Shown piece by piece: positions 37,831-50,050 of a DNA stretch of 64,000 nucleotides; the first letter of the stretch is position 1, and every line of letters begins with the position of its first letter. This DNA is from Prosapia bicincta. Taxonomy: Eukaryota > Arthropoda > Insecta > Hemiptera > Cercopidae. The DNA lies in NCBI GenBank assembly GCA_036971475.1, contig JBAIZL010000005.1:173069386-173133385 (forward strand), read 5' to 3'. The notes beneath the pieces are model-generated. The model had not been told where the DNA came from. It saw only the letters and a program-made list of their open reading frames with translations, and searched no databases. Position numbers and translations under genes: made by a program.

Positions 37831-39979
37831 TCCCTATAACAAAAGTTAAAATGATCATTTTTTGTTTATACGAATCCCACTCCTGGCCGATAGTGCAAAC
37901 AAAATATTTGACGATGCAGAAAGTCTTCAGGAACACCGGGAAAATAATAAAACTTGGTGGAGAGTAAACAAAATTTTAAAATTTAAAAAAAAGTAAAAAA
38001 TAATCTCATTTTACAAGACATGACTTTATAAACTCAAGGTTTGTTTAAAAAACCGAAATTTATGTTATCCCACAGTGAAATATAGTTGCAAAGTACCCCG
38101 GCTATAGTATATAGGTGCCTATAAAAAAGGTGCAAGAAGTTTCCTATTGTGAGAAAACCAATTTACAAGAGAACTGGACTCTAACTTAGTGCGTGTTATT
38201 GTATTACAACACACAAGATGGATGCCTTGTTTCAGATAAATCAAATAATCGGTTCTCGTTAGTAAATTTTATTTTAAAAAAAAAACAACTTTTTCACAAA
38301 TAAACTGACCCTTTGTAGTTAAATCTTAATGTAATAGAGAATAGTGCTGTGTTTTATAAAGATACTTCGAGTTTATGAAGTTTTGTGTGTGTTTTAAGAT
38401 CAGATTAAATGTTTTTTCCGTTTATAAAATTTAGTTGTCTGTCACCACCAGGTTTAATTATTTTACTCATTCCGCAAAGGGCTTTAAACATGTCGAGTTA
38501 TATTATTCTGCAATATTCGGGACGGGTTGATCGTTATAACCACGGATTATTTACACTCAAAACCATAGCGAAATGTATGTTCATAATTTTTTAAAATGAA
38601 GCAAGGAACTTTCGTAAAATAACTACACAAAAATTAAAATGTTTTAAAACAATTGATGTCTCTGAGTTGAAAAGCCATCGAAATACACCAATCCCAAAAA
38701 TAAAGCCAGGAAAATAACTAAAAATTGAATATTTAAGGAATTTACCTAAATAGTGTTCGATGAAATGTTATTAATAAATTATATCTATTTTTAATTGCTC
38801 GTTTCTTAATTACTTTAATTTTATCTGGGAAATACTGGGTTACAAATTTAGTAATTTCACGACGCAATAGGAAATTATATATTGATTTGCTTTAAATGAT
38901 GCAGACGGATTGTCAAAGTGACTTTTTTATTAATAATAAAATATTATTTTAACGATAAATTTCTAATTTCAGAAACGCAGCTCAAGGACAGCGGATCTAT
39001 AAGTGCGTTATTAGTTGTGTTTTAGTAGTCTATGTGTGTGAATGTTTACAAGCGTATTACAACGTGTATCTCTGGAAACACTATACAGACAGATTTATGC
39101 TGAAGAAGTTGAAGCTATTTATTACTAATTTATTACGTAATTTATTACTACAAACAAATTTAAATGGTCGTCACGTGACCTAAAGAAGGAAATTAAGGCG
39201 AATAGGATGGTAGGCGTGTGTTACGTCGGATCCGGAAGCCGAACGCTTGAAAGGGTTACATAATCTTTGTTGACACAATAAAGAAAGTGATAAAAATGAA
39301 TGGAAAGAATTAGGCTCCTGGAGGGGGGCCACTGTAGACTTTCACGGCCAGTAACCTCCCAAAGGGATGAACGGAATAGTTATTGTCACTCCTGCGCCCT
39401 TGGGGGGCTGTAATTTGACCTTGTCTGAAGTGGGAACGAGTTCTTAATAAATATACAAGTTCTAAGTGGGCTACAATTATCGTCACTGCATAATGTCCGT
39501 GAGTCTAACACAAGCAAACTGAATTCCACTTCAGAGAGAAAGTACCTTAATGATACACCAAATATTTTATATAGAAGTATGTTTAATAACACAGTTTATT
39601 TTTTCACAAAACAAAAATTTGGTAAACGTTTAGAGACTCTTTAGCTATTTTAATGTGAAATCAGTTCTCTTATTATATTTCCAAAATATGTTTTTAAACA
39701 CCAACTTAAACATAGTTATTAGCAGAAACGCCGAAAAATAATGACCAATTAGAAATATCCCTAAATGTTCATTCCACACACGTGCTGCCACAATATTCCC
39801 CCTATCCTATTATACCAGATAGTTTTGTGTTCTTACCCTAACCCTATCTACATTCAAAATCGTCTCCTGACCTTAGTCAGTGCCAATAGCAGAGATGTCC
39901 TACAAGAAAAACTAACTGTTCTACACTTTTAAAAACTACATAAACGCTGTGTTTTAAAATGTATATTATCTTTCCATAG
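37831..39979. other. DNA without recognised gene
   Basis: Nothing recognised; a GC-richer patch at 39180-39420 has no informative frame. Confidence 0.4.
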
Positions 39980-40575
39980 TTGTCCTGTTGATTACCATAA
40001 AGTTTTCCCTGATCATTCCAAACATTTTCCCAAACCTTGCCATAGGTTTTTTTTTAATCATCCCATAGTTTTTACTGATCATCATAGAATGTTTTCCTGA
40101 TTGATTACTCCATAGGGTTTTCTGATAATACCAGAGCTCCATACAGTTTTTCCTGATTAATCCTTAAGGTTTGTCTGTCATTCTAGAGTCTATCCTGATA
40201 ATTCCAAAGGTTTTTCCTGATCATTCCATAGATTTTGCCTGATCTTACCATTCCGTTTTTCCTGATCATGCCAATGATTTTCCTTATTATTTCAGAAAGA
40301 TTTTCCTGATTACTCCATAGGGTTTGCCTAATCATTTCATAGGGTTTTTTGATCATGCCATAGGTTTTTTGTGGTCACTCAATAGGTTTCGCATAATCAG
40401 TCTATAGATTTTACCATACATTTTTTCCTAATCATGCCGTAAGTGTTTTCTGATCATTTCAAGGGTTTTTCCTGATCATTCAATGGATTTTGTCGTTCCA
40501 CAGATCTTACCAAACCTCTTTTTCCTGATCGTACTGTATGTTTTGATCATTCCATAAGTTTTGTCTAATCGTTCC
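39980..40575. repeat. Degenerate ~20-bp minisatellite
   Basis: Units resembling TTTTCCTGATCATTCCATAG recur about 25 times with substitutions and indels. Confidence 0.85.
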
Positions 40576-41689
40576 ATGCACTTCTTCCAAGAGATATTTC
40601 GTTCTTGAAAATATTACTCTTAGGACATAACTGTTTTTTCAAGTATTATTAATTGAATAGTGACACAAATTTTATTTAAATAAGTCGGTTAATGCTATAC
40701 ATAAATAGTTTATAATATTTTAAAACCTTCTTCAGCCTATAAAGGCAGGTTTTCACCGTGTTTTAAGGTTTCAAGCTTCAGATTACTTTGACTAATGATA
40801 ACCTGGCACAACTATCAGCATTGACTTAAAATCAGGTTTAAATGGGGTGAAATAACTTTATCAGGAAGAAGTTCCCCACCATGGTGCCGAACTAAAGTGA
40901 AGTAGCCATAAAGAGCATTAATATTATAATATTATAGGTGATTGTTTAAATTAAATGTTCTGATTAGGATATTCTATAGGCTTTTACATTTAATGTGAAA
41001 ATTATTCTCTTGAATTAATTGATATTATCCAGCTATTAATTGATAAAAATAAAATATTGCAGTAGGCCTATTTGTTTCACCAAATATCGTTCACAAATTC
41101 TCCTACTAAGCAGATGTTTTGGTGCTTCATCTTTAATCTTCCATTAGATTCTTCGTGTATTCATTTTTTTCAAAGCACCATAATTACCATTACCATAAAG
41201 AACTTTATAAACCTTTAGTTTCCTTGTCAATATCTGTTACGTCATAATGAGGTTACAATCTATTAATTACTCTAATATGATCTCAGTTTTCCATAAAACA
41301 AGTTCTTATGAAAGACTGTTTTCCAAATAATAACCCTTCAATTTCACTGTTTTTTTTCACCTCATATTCAATTTACAACAAATCGGAAAATGAAATTTTT
41401 AAGTTTTAAATTTCAAAATAATTAGATTTATTTAGTAGAGTAATTAAACATTTTTTCTTAAAATAATTAATGATAAAACTATTTTGTAATCAGGTTCTGT
41501 AATTATTATTCCTATTATTATTTGATATCTTTTTTTAAAACTACAATAGTGCATTGAAAACCAAATTAAGAGCTAATTGAATGACAGAAGTGAAAAATAT
41601 CCCCAAAATAATTCACAAGAAATGTTTATAGCCTTTATCACATAATTTGCTAGTGTTATATACATACATCATTTTGTTGTGTATCGTTG
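40576..41689. other. AT-rich DNA without recognised gene
   Basis: Nothing recognised. Confidence 0.4.
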
Positions 41690-42965
41690 TGTACAAATAT
41701 TTAACTGTTGTGATCTAGGAAATAGTTTAAATAAAAAACGGCAAATATAAAATGTGATGCAAGATGGCATCACTTTTGTAGAATTTTTTACTTGAATAAA
41801 ACAGTTACACTAACACTAAAACTTTTACTTTTTTGTAAAAATTGCAATAAAATTTGAAGTTTTTTAGAATTTTTTCGACAAATGAATTAAATAAATTGGT
41901 GATACAAAAATTCTTTTAGAAAAGAAAAATCTTTTTTTACGGAATTTAATTCTTAGAAAAAAGTTGTTAAAACAATTGAATCGAATTTTATAAAATATTA
42001 ATTTTATTCATTATAAAATATAACACAACTGATCAAATAATTAAATGTTAAATGTTAATATCTATTCCGAAGAATAATTACAAATTTATTCTTACAATAC
42101 TTTACTCCATTCAAACTTGGAAACACCACACAAGGATTAGGTGACCCTAACACTCATTCGCTCACACCCGGGACAGAATATATGAGCACAACTACTAGGC
42201 TAAAGTCTACAAAACTACAATTTTTAAATTTGTAACGTTTAGATAATTTTACTGACATTTTCATATTCTACACATTATTCGCAACATGACGCAATTCTGT
42301 CACTCCTAAAAAGTAACAGAAAAGTTAACAGTCGTTAAATATCGATTTCCAAGATGTGTTATTTCATTAAATAAATATCGACCTGATTACGTCGTGTTTG
42401 GGCTCTATGTCAGGATCGAAAAGTGATGTACATGTAACAGTTTTTAAAAATTTAGTTTCCTAGGTCATTGCTTGGCATTGGCGACAGGTAGGCAGGTCAG
42501 CGCGTTTAAATGCGTGCGCGAGGGTACCTTAATCGTCTGGAGAGCTTCCTAGTTTGGATGAGATCTAACTAGAATTGTTTCCATTCTAGTTTAAATATAT
42601 AAGTTAATTATTATTGTTAGTAATCAAAATTTTTAAATCTAAAATAGAGTGTTGAAATTAAAAATTATAGAATAATCTAATTAATAAAATGGGAAAAATA
42701 ACTCCAAAATGCTGCTAAGAAATAGAATATTTTTGTTTTCAAGTTGGCAGTAGTAGGCTAACAGCTGTTTCTATTATGTAGGGCTACACACAAACATATA
42801 TATTTGTGGTAATACATCTCTAGGAAACAAGAATACGAAAAAGCTCCTCTACATTCTGATGCAAGAACAGCAAGTTTTTAATTTATAGTCTTGTTGTTTT
42901 TGAACAAACAAATAAAGAAATAAAACAATCCAATATTGCGTAACGCCATTGGATGATTTTTTTTA
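41690..42965. repeat. Dispersed repeat block related to 48.4-50.05 kb
   Basis: Segment 41690-42120 matches 48547-48905 (shared ATGTGATGCAAGATGGCATC). Segment 42180-42370 loosely matches 48410-48540. Segment 42590-42965 matches 49826-50050. Segment order differs between the loci, which suggests an old repetitive element with rearrangement. Confidence 0.65.
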
Positions 42966-44239
42966 TTAATTATTACTTATTGTTAATTGAGTTAATGAGT
43001 TAATTACTCCAAGGTCAAATTCTTAGCCTCTCTTGACTTTATTTGGATTGCTTTATAACCTTGTATAATAGAATTTATTAAGTTTTTTCTGAAGAAAGAT
43101 TTTACCATAACATAACAGACATTTTTATATTAGCTTACAAAGGTTATTTTTTTAAAATTCAGTTGGATTGACTTTAAATGACCTTGGACAGTCGAAATCA
43201 TTTCAATCGTTTTTTTTCTCGCGTCCTTGAAATGCATGGAATTTTATTTTTATTTTTTTTCTGACGTAAGTTTTTTTCCACCATTAGCTAATAATTCTAC
43301 CAAGAATAGATAATAGTTAGAAATGTAAGGAAGGCAATAGTATTAAGTTAATAGGAAAAGCAGTTGTTATCTGAGCCCAGACAGAAAATTCCGTTCCATT
43401 CTGCCACAGATTGAACGAAATAACAACTGGACGTTACGTCAGGTGTTTAGAAGAAAGTATAACTGTGGCAATGATCGGATTGCCGACAGTGTGAAAGAAA
43501 TAATTTGAGTCAATTTGCAGTCGATGTAAAAGTAACATAGCTTTATAAAGGCTTTCGATAATTTAATTTGTCTTGCACATTTACTTTATATTCTAATGTC
43601 GTACAAAACCGTCATGACACTCATGCAATATAAAAAGTAACACATCCTTATTTACTATTACAACTCTAATACTTCAATTTTACGATTTATCATTTTTATA
43701 TTTTAATAAATATGTTTTGTTGAATTAACTTAATGAATATAGCTGGGTTGCATAACCCGCAGCCCCCGACTTGGTGTTTGCTACCTGTAGACCATTCTAA
43801 AACGTTGATCTTGAATTTAAAGAAACGTAATAGGCCCTACTATTTCATAGGGCGTTGCATAAGCCAGCACAGTATTGTTGTACTAGTAGTATTAGAGACC
43901 CTATTCAAAAAGAACTTATTAGTATCCTGCTTATGAATTAGTTAAAATAAAAATTGTGAGAAGTTTCACTAACGGATTTTTACAAAAAAATATTTACCTC
44001 TAAAATATGTTAATCTGCAAGATATATTGTTTAAAATGTCTTGTTTGTTCAATAGTACTTTTATTTGGGAACATACATTTTCGTTAATAAAAACGAAAAA
44101 CCAAATCTAAAGCTCGTACGCGTTTATTAGACAGTCACTTGGAATCAACATTGAAAATAGCAATCACAGACATTGAACAGTTATCAAAAGAAAATCAGCG
44201 TTCCAGACAGGTTGTGCCTCCCTGGAATCTAGATTAAGT
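42966..44239. other. DNA without recognised gene
   Basis: A 67-codon frame (43733-43936, plus) is not recognised. A GCATAACCCGCAGCCCC stretch at 43749-43765 resembles hAT subterminal sequence only vaguely. Confidence 0.35.
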
Positions 44240-44444
44240 CTGGAGTCTCCAAACTTTTCATCCTCGGTGCCATACTGATTATTTCAGTGAGTACCAAGGG
44301 CTAACGCCGTTTAGGAAACGCAAAGGAAGCGTGTGTTGTTAAATAAGTGGTAGTGCGTAGCTCCTTAGGTTGAACCCCGTTTATGCTTGTTTAAAAGAGA
44401 TTTTTGTTACAGTATTTTGATTGTTTTGTGTGTGATTTACTATT

Positions 44445-46135
44445 ATGGAAAAGTAGCGAAAAATATACGGTGAATGCAGAACATTCAAAGGTCAGTAGAA
44501 CTTTCGGTATTGATAAATGAGTTCAGTAACACTAAGTTTGATTTACAATGAAACCAAAGCCATTCTCAGACAATATAATATTAAACGTCATTATGGAAAT
44601 ATTTAAAAAATAATATACTGGAAGTTTGCGGACAGAAAAATATGAAGCTTTAAAGCGCGGATTGAAATCGCAGCAACCTACGTTTACGACTCAGTACTGA
44701 ACAACAGGTTACAACTCGTGCCAGCTTTCGTCTGGCTGAAATCGCAAAACTCAGTACTGAACAACAGGCTACAACTCGTGCCAGCTTTCGTCTGGCTGAA
44801 ATCGCACCGATGGAGAAATGATCAGAGAATACGTAATTGGAGTAACCGAAGAAATGTGCTCTGAAAACGTGAATTTATTTAAATCTGACAGTTTGACACT
44901 AAATACCATGGTTCGGAGGGTAGAAGCAAGAGTAGAAAATATATCAATTAAACTGCCTGACAAAAATAGATATCTTGAGTGGTTTTCTCTAAACTTGGAT
45001 GAGTCAGATACTGCTCATGTATTGATTTTTATTCGAGAGATAGATAAAAGCTACAAACTGTGTGAAGAACTTCTTGATATTGATAATAGGCCTACTCACG
45101 CCAAGACTACTAGTGAAGATATTTTTCAAGGAGATGAAAATGCCACCAATAAAAAGAATTTTTGTTGGAAAAACTTGATATAACTAACTGATGAAAGCAA
45201 AAACATGTGTGGTAAAAATAAAGGAATGGTTGCTCTTTTATCAAAGGCTGTAGAAAATGGTGGTGGTCCAAAACCGTTAGTCATATATTGTATCATTCAT
45301 CAACAGTCTCTGTGTGGAAAATGTTTGGATATGACATGTGTGAAGTTCTAAAACCACACACATCAATTGTTAATTTCATTAGATTCACTGACCTGAATTA
45401 CAGAGATTCCGCAGAATACACTAGAGAGATTCTAGAAACTGATTTACCATATCATACTTCCGTACGCTGGCTTGGTTGAGGAAAGTCCTTCAGAGCTTCT
45501 TTGAGCTTCGAGCAAACTTTTTGAATGGAAAGCATCCTAATTCATCCGAATTACAAAATGCCCACTGGCTGCTGAAGTTGGCATTATACGTCGATTGGAC
45601 AAACCATGTGAAGAACTGAATTTGAGGCTGCAAGGAGAAAGCCAGCTTGACCATGATTACACTAATATTAAATCTTTTCGCCAGAAAATATTTCTGTTTC
45701 CATCTGAATTACGTGGAAAGGGTCACACTCATTTTAAACCATGTAAAATATTTAGTCACGGTACTGTCGATTTTGCAGTCGAAGTTTTGTGTACTTTGAA
45801 TATAAATTTTGATACTGGTTTCTCAGACCTTGATAATTTTTCAAAATCCTTTTCATACCTCCATTGAAACTCTAACTCCAGAACTTGAAATGGAAATTAT
45901 TGATCTACAGTGCAGTGATATATTTGAACAGATATTAAAACTCATCTCTGTTGGATATAAGAATCTTCCATTGGCACAGATGGATAATTTGCCTAATTTT
46001 GCTCGTGGACTGTTTTCTGTTTTTAGTTCTTCTTGCGGTTGTGAGGAAACACTTTTTTTTTGAATGAAGTACGTAAACAATAGGCTATTTAGGATAGATC
46101 TAAGTTAACCTATGAACATCTTATATTTCTTTTAA
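44445..46135 (+). pseudogene. hAT transposase pseudogene, GTF2IRD2/ZBED-like
   Basis: Broken pieces in different frames follow the order of a domesticated-type hAT transposase. These are a BED-finger region with NETKAILRQYNIKRHYGN (about 44548-44601), YEALKRGLKSQQPTF (about 44643-44687), ATTRASFRLAEIA (about 44769-44807), the catalytic-domain block with FSLNLDESDTAHVLIFIREI (within 44818-45183), a CIIHQQSL-type block near 45293-45316, LPYHTSVRWL (near 45446-45475), and the C-terminal dimerisation-like region (45809-46063) ending near LTYEHL (about 46107-46124). The fourth codon is already a stop (44454-44456) and frames change repeatedly, so no protein can be made. A 60-bp in-frame tandem duplication lies at 44690-44809. 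The family call rests on motif memory, not a search. Confidence 0.82.
44690..44809 (+). repeat. 60-bp tandem duplication in the hAT pseudogene
   Basis: 44690-44749 and 44750-44809 are copies with a few substitutions, exactly 60 bp apart. The duplication preserves frame but adds a second ATTRASFRLAEIA-type block. Confidence 0.92.
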
Positions 46136-46222
46136 TAATTGGTACAAGTAAAATTGGTCCATAACTACAAACTATTGACAGTGAAAAATCACTACTACAT
46201 AAATCTAATTAAATCTTATAAG

Positions 46223-46228
<6 letters not shown>

Positions 46229-46320
<92 letters not shown>
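46229..46320. repeat. (TA)n microsatellite
   Basis: TA tract with a CATA interruption near 46277, left of a foldback. Confidence 0.95.
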
Positions 46321-46321
<1 letters not shown>

Positions 46322-46351
46322 TGATACGTATTCCTTCACGGATGGAAAAAT

Positions 46352-46599
46352 ATGATGAATAGTTACTATCTGGAGTACATCCGTTCATTCTGCAGTCCAT
46401 AAATTCGCAGTTCCGACGTTTCGCTAGAATCTCATCCAGCATTGACGAGGTGAACCCAACAACAGTAGAAGAGCGAGTAGCTTTCTCCTCACCAACAGTA
46501 GGTTCACCTCGTCAATGCTGGATGAGATTCTAGCGAAACGTCGGAACTGCGAATTTATGGACTGCAGAATGAACGGATGTACTCCAGATAGTAACTATT

Positions 46600-46607
<8 letters not shown>
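46352..46607. repeat. Palindromic foldback, family C, second copy
   Basis: Arms 46352-46456 and 46501-46607 are inverted copies around a 44-bp spacer. Nearly identical to 22909-23152, including GCGAAACGTCGG and its complement. A TA tract directly follows the right end and another ends at 46320. Confidence 0.9.

Positions 46608-46671
<64 letters not shown>
46604..46671. repeat. (TA)n microsatellite
   Basis: TA tract between the family C foldback and the single hammerhead-like arm. Confidence 0.95.
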
Positions 46672-46674
<3 letters not shown>

Positions 46675-46682
46675 AACATAAG

Positions 46683-46770
46683 TCAAAATACAAATACAAG
46701 AATTATAATTGAATTTACAATTCAAAGCTTTTCGTTGGCTAACAGTACCTACATCATCAGGAATATTAAA
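46683..46770 (-). repeat. Single arm of the hammerhead-like foldback family
   Basis: Matches the left arm of 14901-15093 almost base for base, but the inverted partner is missing; ATATATGTATGTATAT follows instead. Confidence 0.85.
46720..46764 (-). ncRNA. Hammerhead ribozyme-like motif, single copy
   Basis: On the minus strand: AUUC (complement of 46761-46764), CUGAUGA (complement of 46754-46760), U, stem II GUAGG/CCAAC with one mismatch, GAAA (complement of 46730-46733), AAGCUU, U, then GAAU (complement of 46720-46723) closing stem I. All core residues are intact. Confidence 0.68.
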
Positions 46771-46992
46771 TATATATGTATGTATATAGTTAGTTGGATT
46801 CATTTAAATTATTCCTTAGATATTGTGCTTAAGTTAAATTTACTGCGTATTAAACTTGTCATTAAGCTTTACCTAGCAAGTAAACAAGATATTATCATTA
46901 TATTTTTTTATCCAACTTATCACGACATAAACCATTACCTGTCGCGGGACGAATTGATGACACTGGCGGTCCGGCTTTTGCCCGCGAGCAGT

Positions 46993-47724
46993 AGTTTGGA
47001 GACCACGGGTTCGCCATTAGGAAGTAAATAAATTGGATAACAATATTTACCGTTAACGTATCAGAAAATTATATAATTCCTAGGATATATATTAAACTTA
47101 CTGGTAATGTATGTAACAGAAAGTAACATAGCCTACAAATAACAAAAACAGCTGTGTATGATATAATAATATCACTTTAATATACTGTGTAAATTAATGA
47201 TACATACGATTTTGTTAATATATAGGCAACTGTTTTTGAATTTGTTTTAAACATTACCTACAAACAATTTATAAATGATTACAAAATACGATGTTGACAT
47301 TAACCGCTATGTTTTGCATTAGGAAATCTTCGGAACAAAATTAGTTGATCGCCACAGTTTGGAGACCACTGGTTCAAGTCATTAGGAAGTAAATAAATCA
47401 GATTACAATATTTACCTTTAACGTATCCGGAAATGATATAATTCCTAGGATATAGATTAAACTTACTGGTAATGTATGTAACAGAAAGTAACATAGCCTA
47501 CAAATAGCAAAAACAACTGTTGTATGAAATAATAAGGTCACTAAATTATACTGTGTAATTTAATGACACACGATTATTTTCCTATAAAAGCAATTGTTTT
47601 TGAACATGATTTAAATATAACCTACAAACAATCTATAAATGATTACAAAATACGATGTTGACATTACTATTACAAAAATACAATGTTTTGCATTAGAATA
47701 TCTTCGGAACAAAATTCGTTGATC
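46993..47724. repeat. Tandem duplication of about 363 bp
   Basis: 46993-47355 and 47356-47724 are diverged direct copies (period 363 bp at their start). Each begins AGTTTGGAGACCAC, the hAT-end-like sequence, and shares CCTAGGATAT, TACTGGTAATGTATGTAAC and ACAAAATACGATGTTGACAT. Confidence 0.92.
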
Positions 47725-48186
47725 TCAGTATTTTTACAAATCTTTGCGTGAATTCCCAAGTGATGATCTCATGTTTTAATAAATGTGTCTGATGTCGTGT
47801 AGATTTGTATTTATAACAAAGGTAAATTATTAATTCAATATCATTCATTTGTTTGGGCGCTAACAAAGCAACAATTTTATTTCTGTTTAAGTATATCAGT
47901 CAGTTTTATGATTATCTCCTAATAATAGATGTAGGGGATGACAAACATTCACTAGTGTAGGCATAAGAATGGATTATACTCACGAGTGATACTATGATAA
48001 AGCATTCTACAATAATTTCAGTAAATATAGGCTACTCCCACTGTTCATTCAGAGGAAATTACCAGCAGCAGGAGAATTGATAGGAGGAGTGACTCCTGGC
48101 TCCATAACTATATTCTATCTCGGCTCGGAGGCGACCCTCACATACACAATCATGCTGACTTCCCTTGTTCTGCAAAACTATAGTTT
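47725..48186. other. DNA without recognised gene
   Basis: Nothing recognised. Confidence 0.4.
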
Positions 48187-48357
48187 TTTAATAATAAATA
48201 CATAAAAACCTCTTAACCACAAACTTTTTTTTATTTTACCCTTATGTATATTTCAGTTACCAAGTAATCATCCTCAGAGGGATGACACACAAAGACTCTA
48301 CTAGATAATAAATAAAAAAAGTTTGTGGTTAAGAGGTCTTTGTGTATTTATTATTAA
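48187..48357. repeat. Inverted repeat with hammerhead-like motif in its loop
   Basis: Arms 48187-48234 and 48307-48357 (containing CCTCTTAACCACAAACTTTT and its complement) enclose a 72-bp loop that carries the motif at 48239-48281. The motif has no inverted partner here. Confidence 0.82.
48239..48281 (-). ncRNA. Hammerhead ribozyme-like motif, CUGAGGA core
   Basis: On the minus strand: CCCU (complement of 48278-48281), CUGAGGA (complement of 48271-48277; position 7 of the core is free to vary), stem II UUAC/GUAA, GAAA (complement of 48251-48254), near-palindromic AUAUACAU, A, then AGGG (complement of 48239-48242) closing stem I. Stem II is short with an A-C mismatch at its base. Confidence 0.6.
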
Positions 48358-48409
48358 ATGCAATAACTGTTTATTTCTAATAAATAGTATAGTTTTTTAA
48401 ACTGTAACT

Positions 48410-50050
48410 TTTAGTTTTTACTAAAATTGTTGTATTCTACATATTATTCCTTGGAAATATTATAATTCCAAACACGGCGAAATTATGCCACACCTAAAGG
48501 TAACATTAATTAAATATTTATTTCCAATATTTATTAATTACATTAAATGTACAAATATTCAACTGTTGTGATCTAGGAAAGAGTTTAAGTAAAAAAACAG
48601 CAACTGTAAAATGTGATGCAAGATGGCATCAGTTTTGTAAAATTTACAATGACACTTGAAGTTTTTTTTTAATTCTTAAGACAATGAATTAAATAAGTTG
48701 GTAGTATAAAGTGAAATTATCTTAGAAAATTTGTACAGAATTTAGTTCTTAGAAAAAAAATTGTTAATAATTCAATCATGTTTTATGAAATAAGAATTTA
48801 ATCCAATATTAAATATAACAAAATTGATCAAATAATAAAATTTTAAATGATAATATAACGCAGAACAATTACAAATTAACTCTTACAATACTATACTCCA
48901 TTCAAATTTGGAATAAAACTTATAGGCTATACGTACGTACTGAATATTTTTTTACTACCTCGCTTAACCCTGAGCTCGGTTAGCCATAACTCGGATAATC
49001 GAGATTCCACTGTAAGTGCAACTTTAAAAGTTTTAGATAGAAGATAAAATTATAAAAGAATTAGTACAATATGTGCCGTAAGTACTACTCAGGCTATCAG
49101 GCCTACAGTTAAACATCGGGTTGTACATCCGATGAACTGTTGAAGCGGATTAGACGGTTTCATGTTAATGCTACATCAGATTAGCAAAACGCATACACAA
49201 GTTTTTTTAATACATCAAAAGCATGGACCTGAATTCTGAAACTATGTTAATTTAAAAAGAAAACTCAATATGTCGCTATTTAAGTGGAAATATGTTAATA
49301 TAATACAGAAAATATAAGTCTTTCCTCTACATAGTGCACTATACAGGCAGATATTAATTAATTTAATCTACATTATGTAGGCTGTAATGTTCTACATCTA
49401 CAAGGATGTAAATAAATAAATTATATTTGACTCGCAAATTGTTCGTCTTTTTAATTTCGTTTGGCGATGGTCGCGTATTTGAAAAATACAATTTAAGTGC
49501 GCCTAAAAGAACTAGTTATCGATTATATCCACGAGAAAATCCCTATGGCCTACCAGAAGATGAGTTTTATCGAACTTTCAATTATAGTAACTTAGACCCA
49601 ATATTTCATTGAAAAATTGTTTTTGGGGTGAGTTCCTAACCTCACCCTAGAACGAATTTCTAAACTGCTCTTCGGAACTTAGTAAAATATTTTGGAATAA
49701 TTTAGTGCAAAAATTTGCTATACAAATTTTAAAAATTTATAAATGAGATGTAGAAACAGTTTTGTAAAAACATTGCAATAAATTACTAAGTACTTTGATA
49801 TGTAGGCCTACATGAAATAGAGTGTTAAAATAGAAAATAATCTAGTTGGTTTACTAAAATGGAAGAAATAACTCCAAAATATCGCTTAAGTAGTATTCAT
49901 ATTTAAAATATTTTTGTACCTCAAGTTGGAAGTAGTAACAGCTGATTATGTAGCAACATACAAATATTTAATTGTTGTGATGTTAAATTGATCTCTAGGT
50001 AATGAAACAAATCAATATTGCGCAGCGTTATTTAATAAACATTTTTTCAG
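48410..50050. repeat. Dispersed repeat block shared with 41.7-43.0 and 53.7-54.4 kb
   Basis: 48547-48905 matches 41690-42120. 48913-49375 matches 53695-54155 at high identity. 49630-49790 matches 54170-54270 and 55390-55530. 49826-50050 matches 42590-42965. This is a mosaic of shared modules in altered order. Confidence 0.75.
49427..49612 (+). pseudogene. Possible PIF/Harbinger transposase fragment
   Basis: A 61-codon frame contains ENPYGLPEDEFYRTFNYS, which resembles the NPF...DEF...RFRLS segment near the N-terminus of HARBI1-like transposases. No DDE domain follows. The similarity is weak and from memory; it may be chance. Confidence 0.2.

Larger units (their letters stand above)
44240..47008 (+). 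mobile_element. Decayed hAT transposon with nested foldbacks
   Basis: The left end CTGGAGTCTCCAAACT (44240-44255) and the complement of the right-end sequence AGTTTGGAGACCAC (46993-47006, duplicated at 47356) form decayed terminal inverted repeats with 11 identical inner bases. An imperfect 8-bp duplication, GATTAAGT before the left end and GTTCAAGT after the second right-end copy (47372-47379), agrees at 6 of 8. The transposase pseudogene lies inside. TA-bounded foldbacks at 46.2-46.8 kb sit between the transposase and the right end. The right boundary is 47008 or 47371 because the end was tandemly duplicated. Confidence 0.55.
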
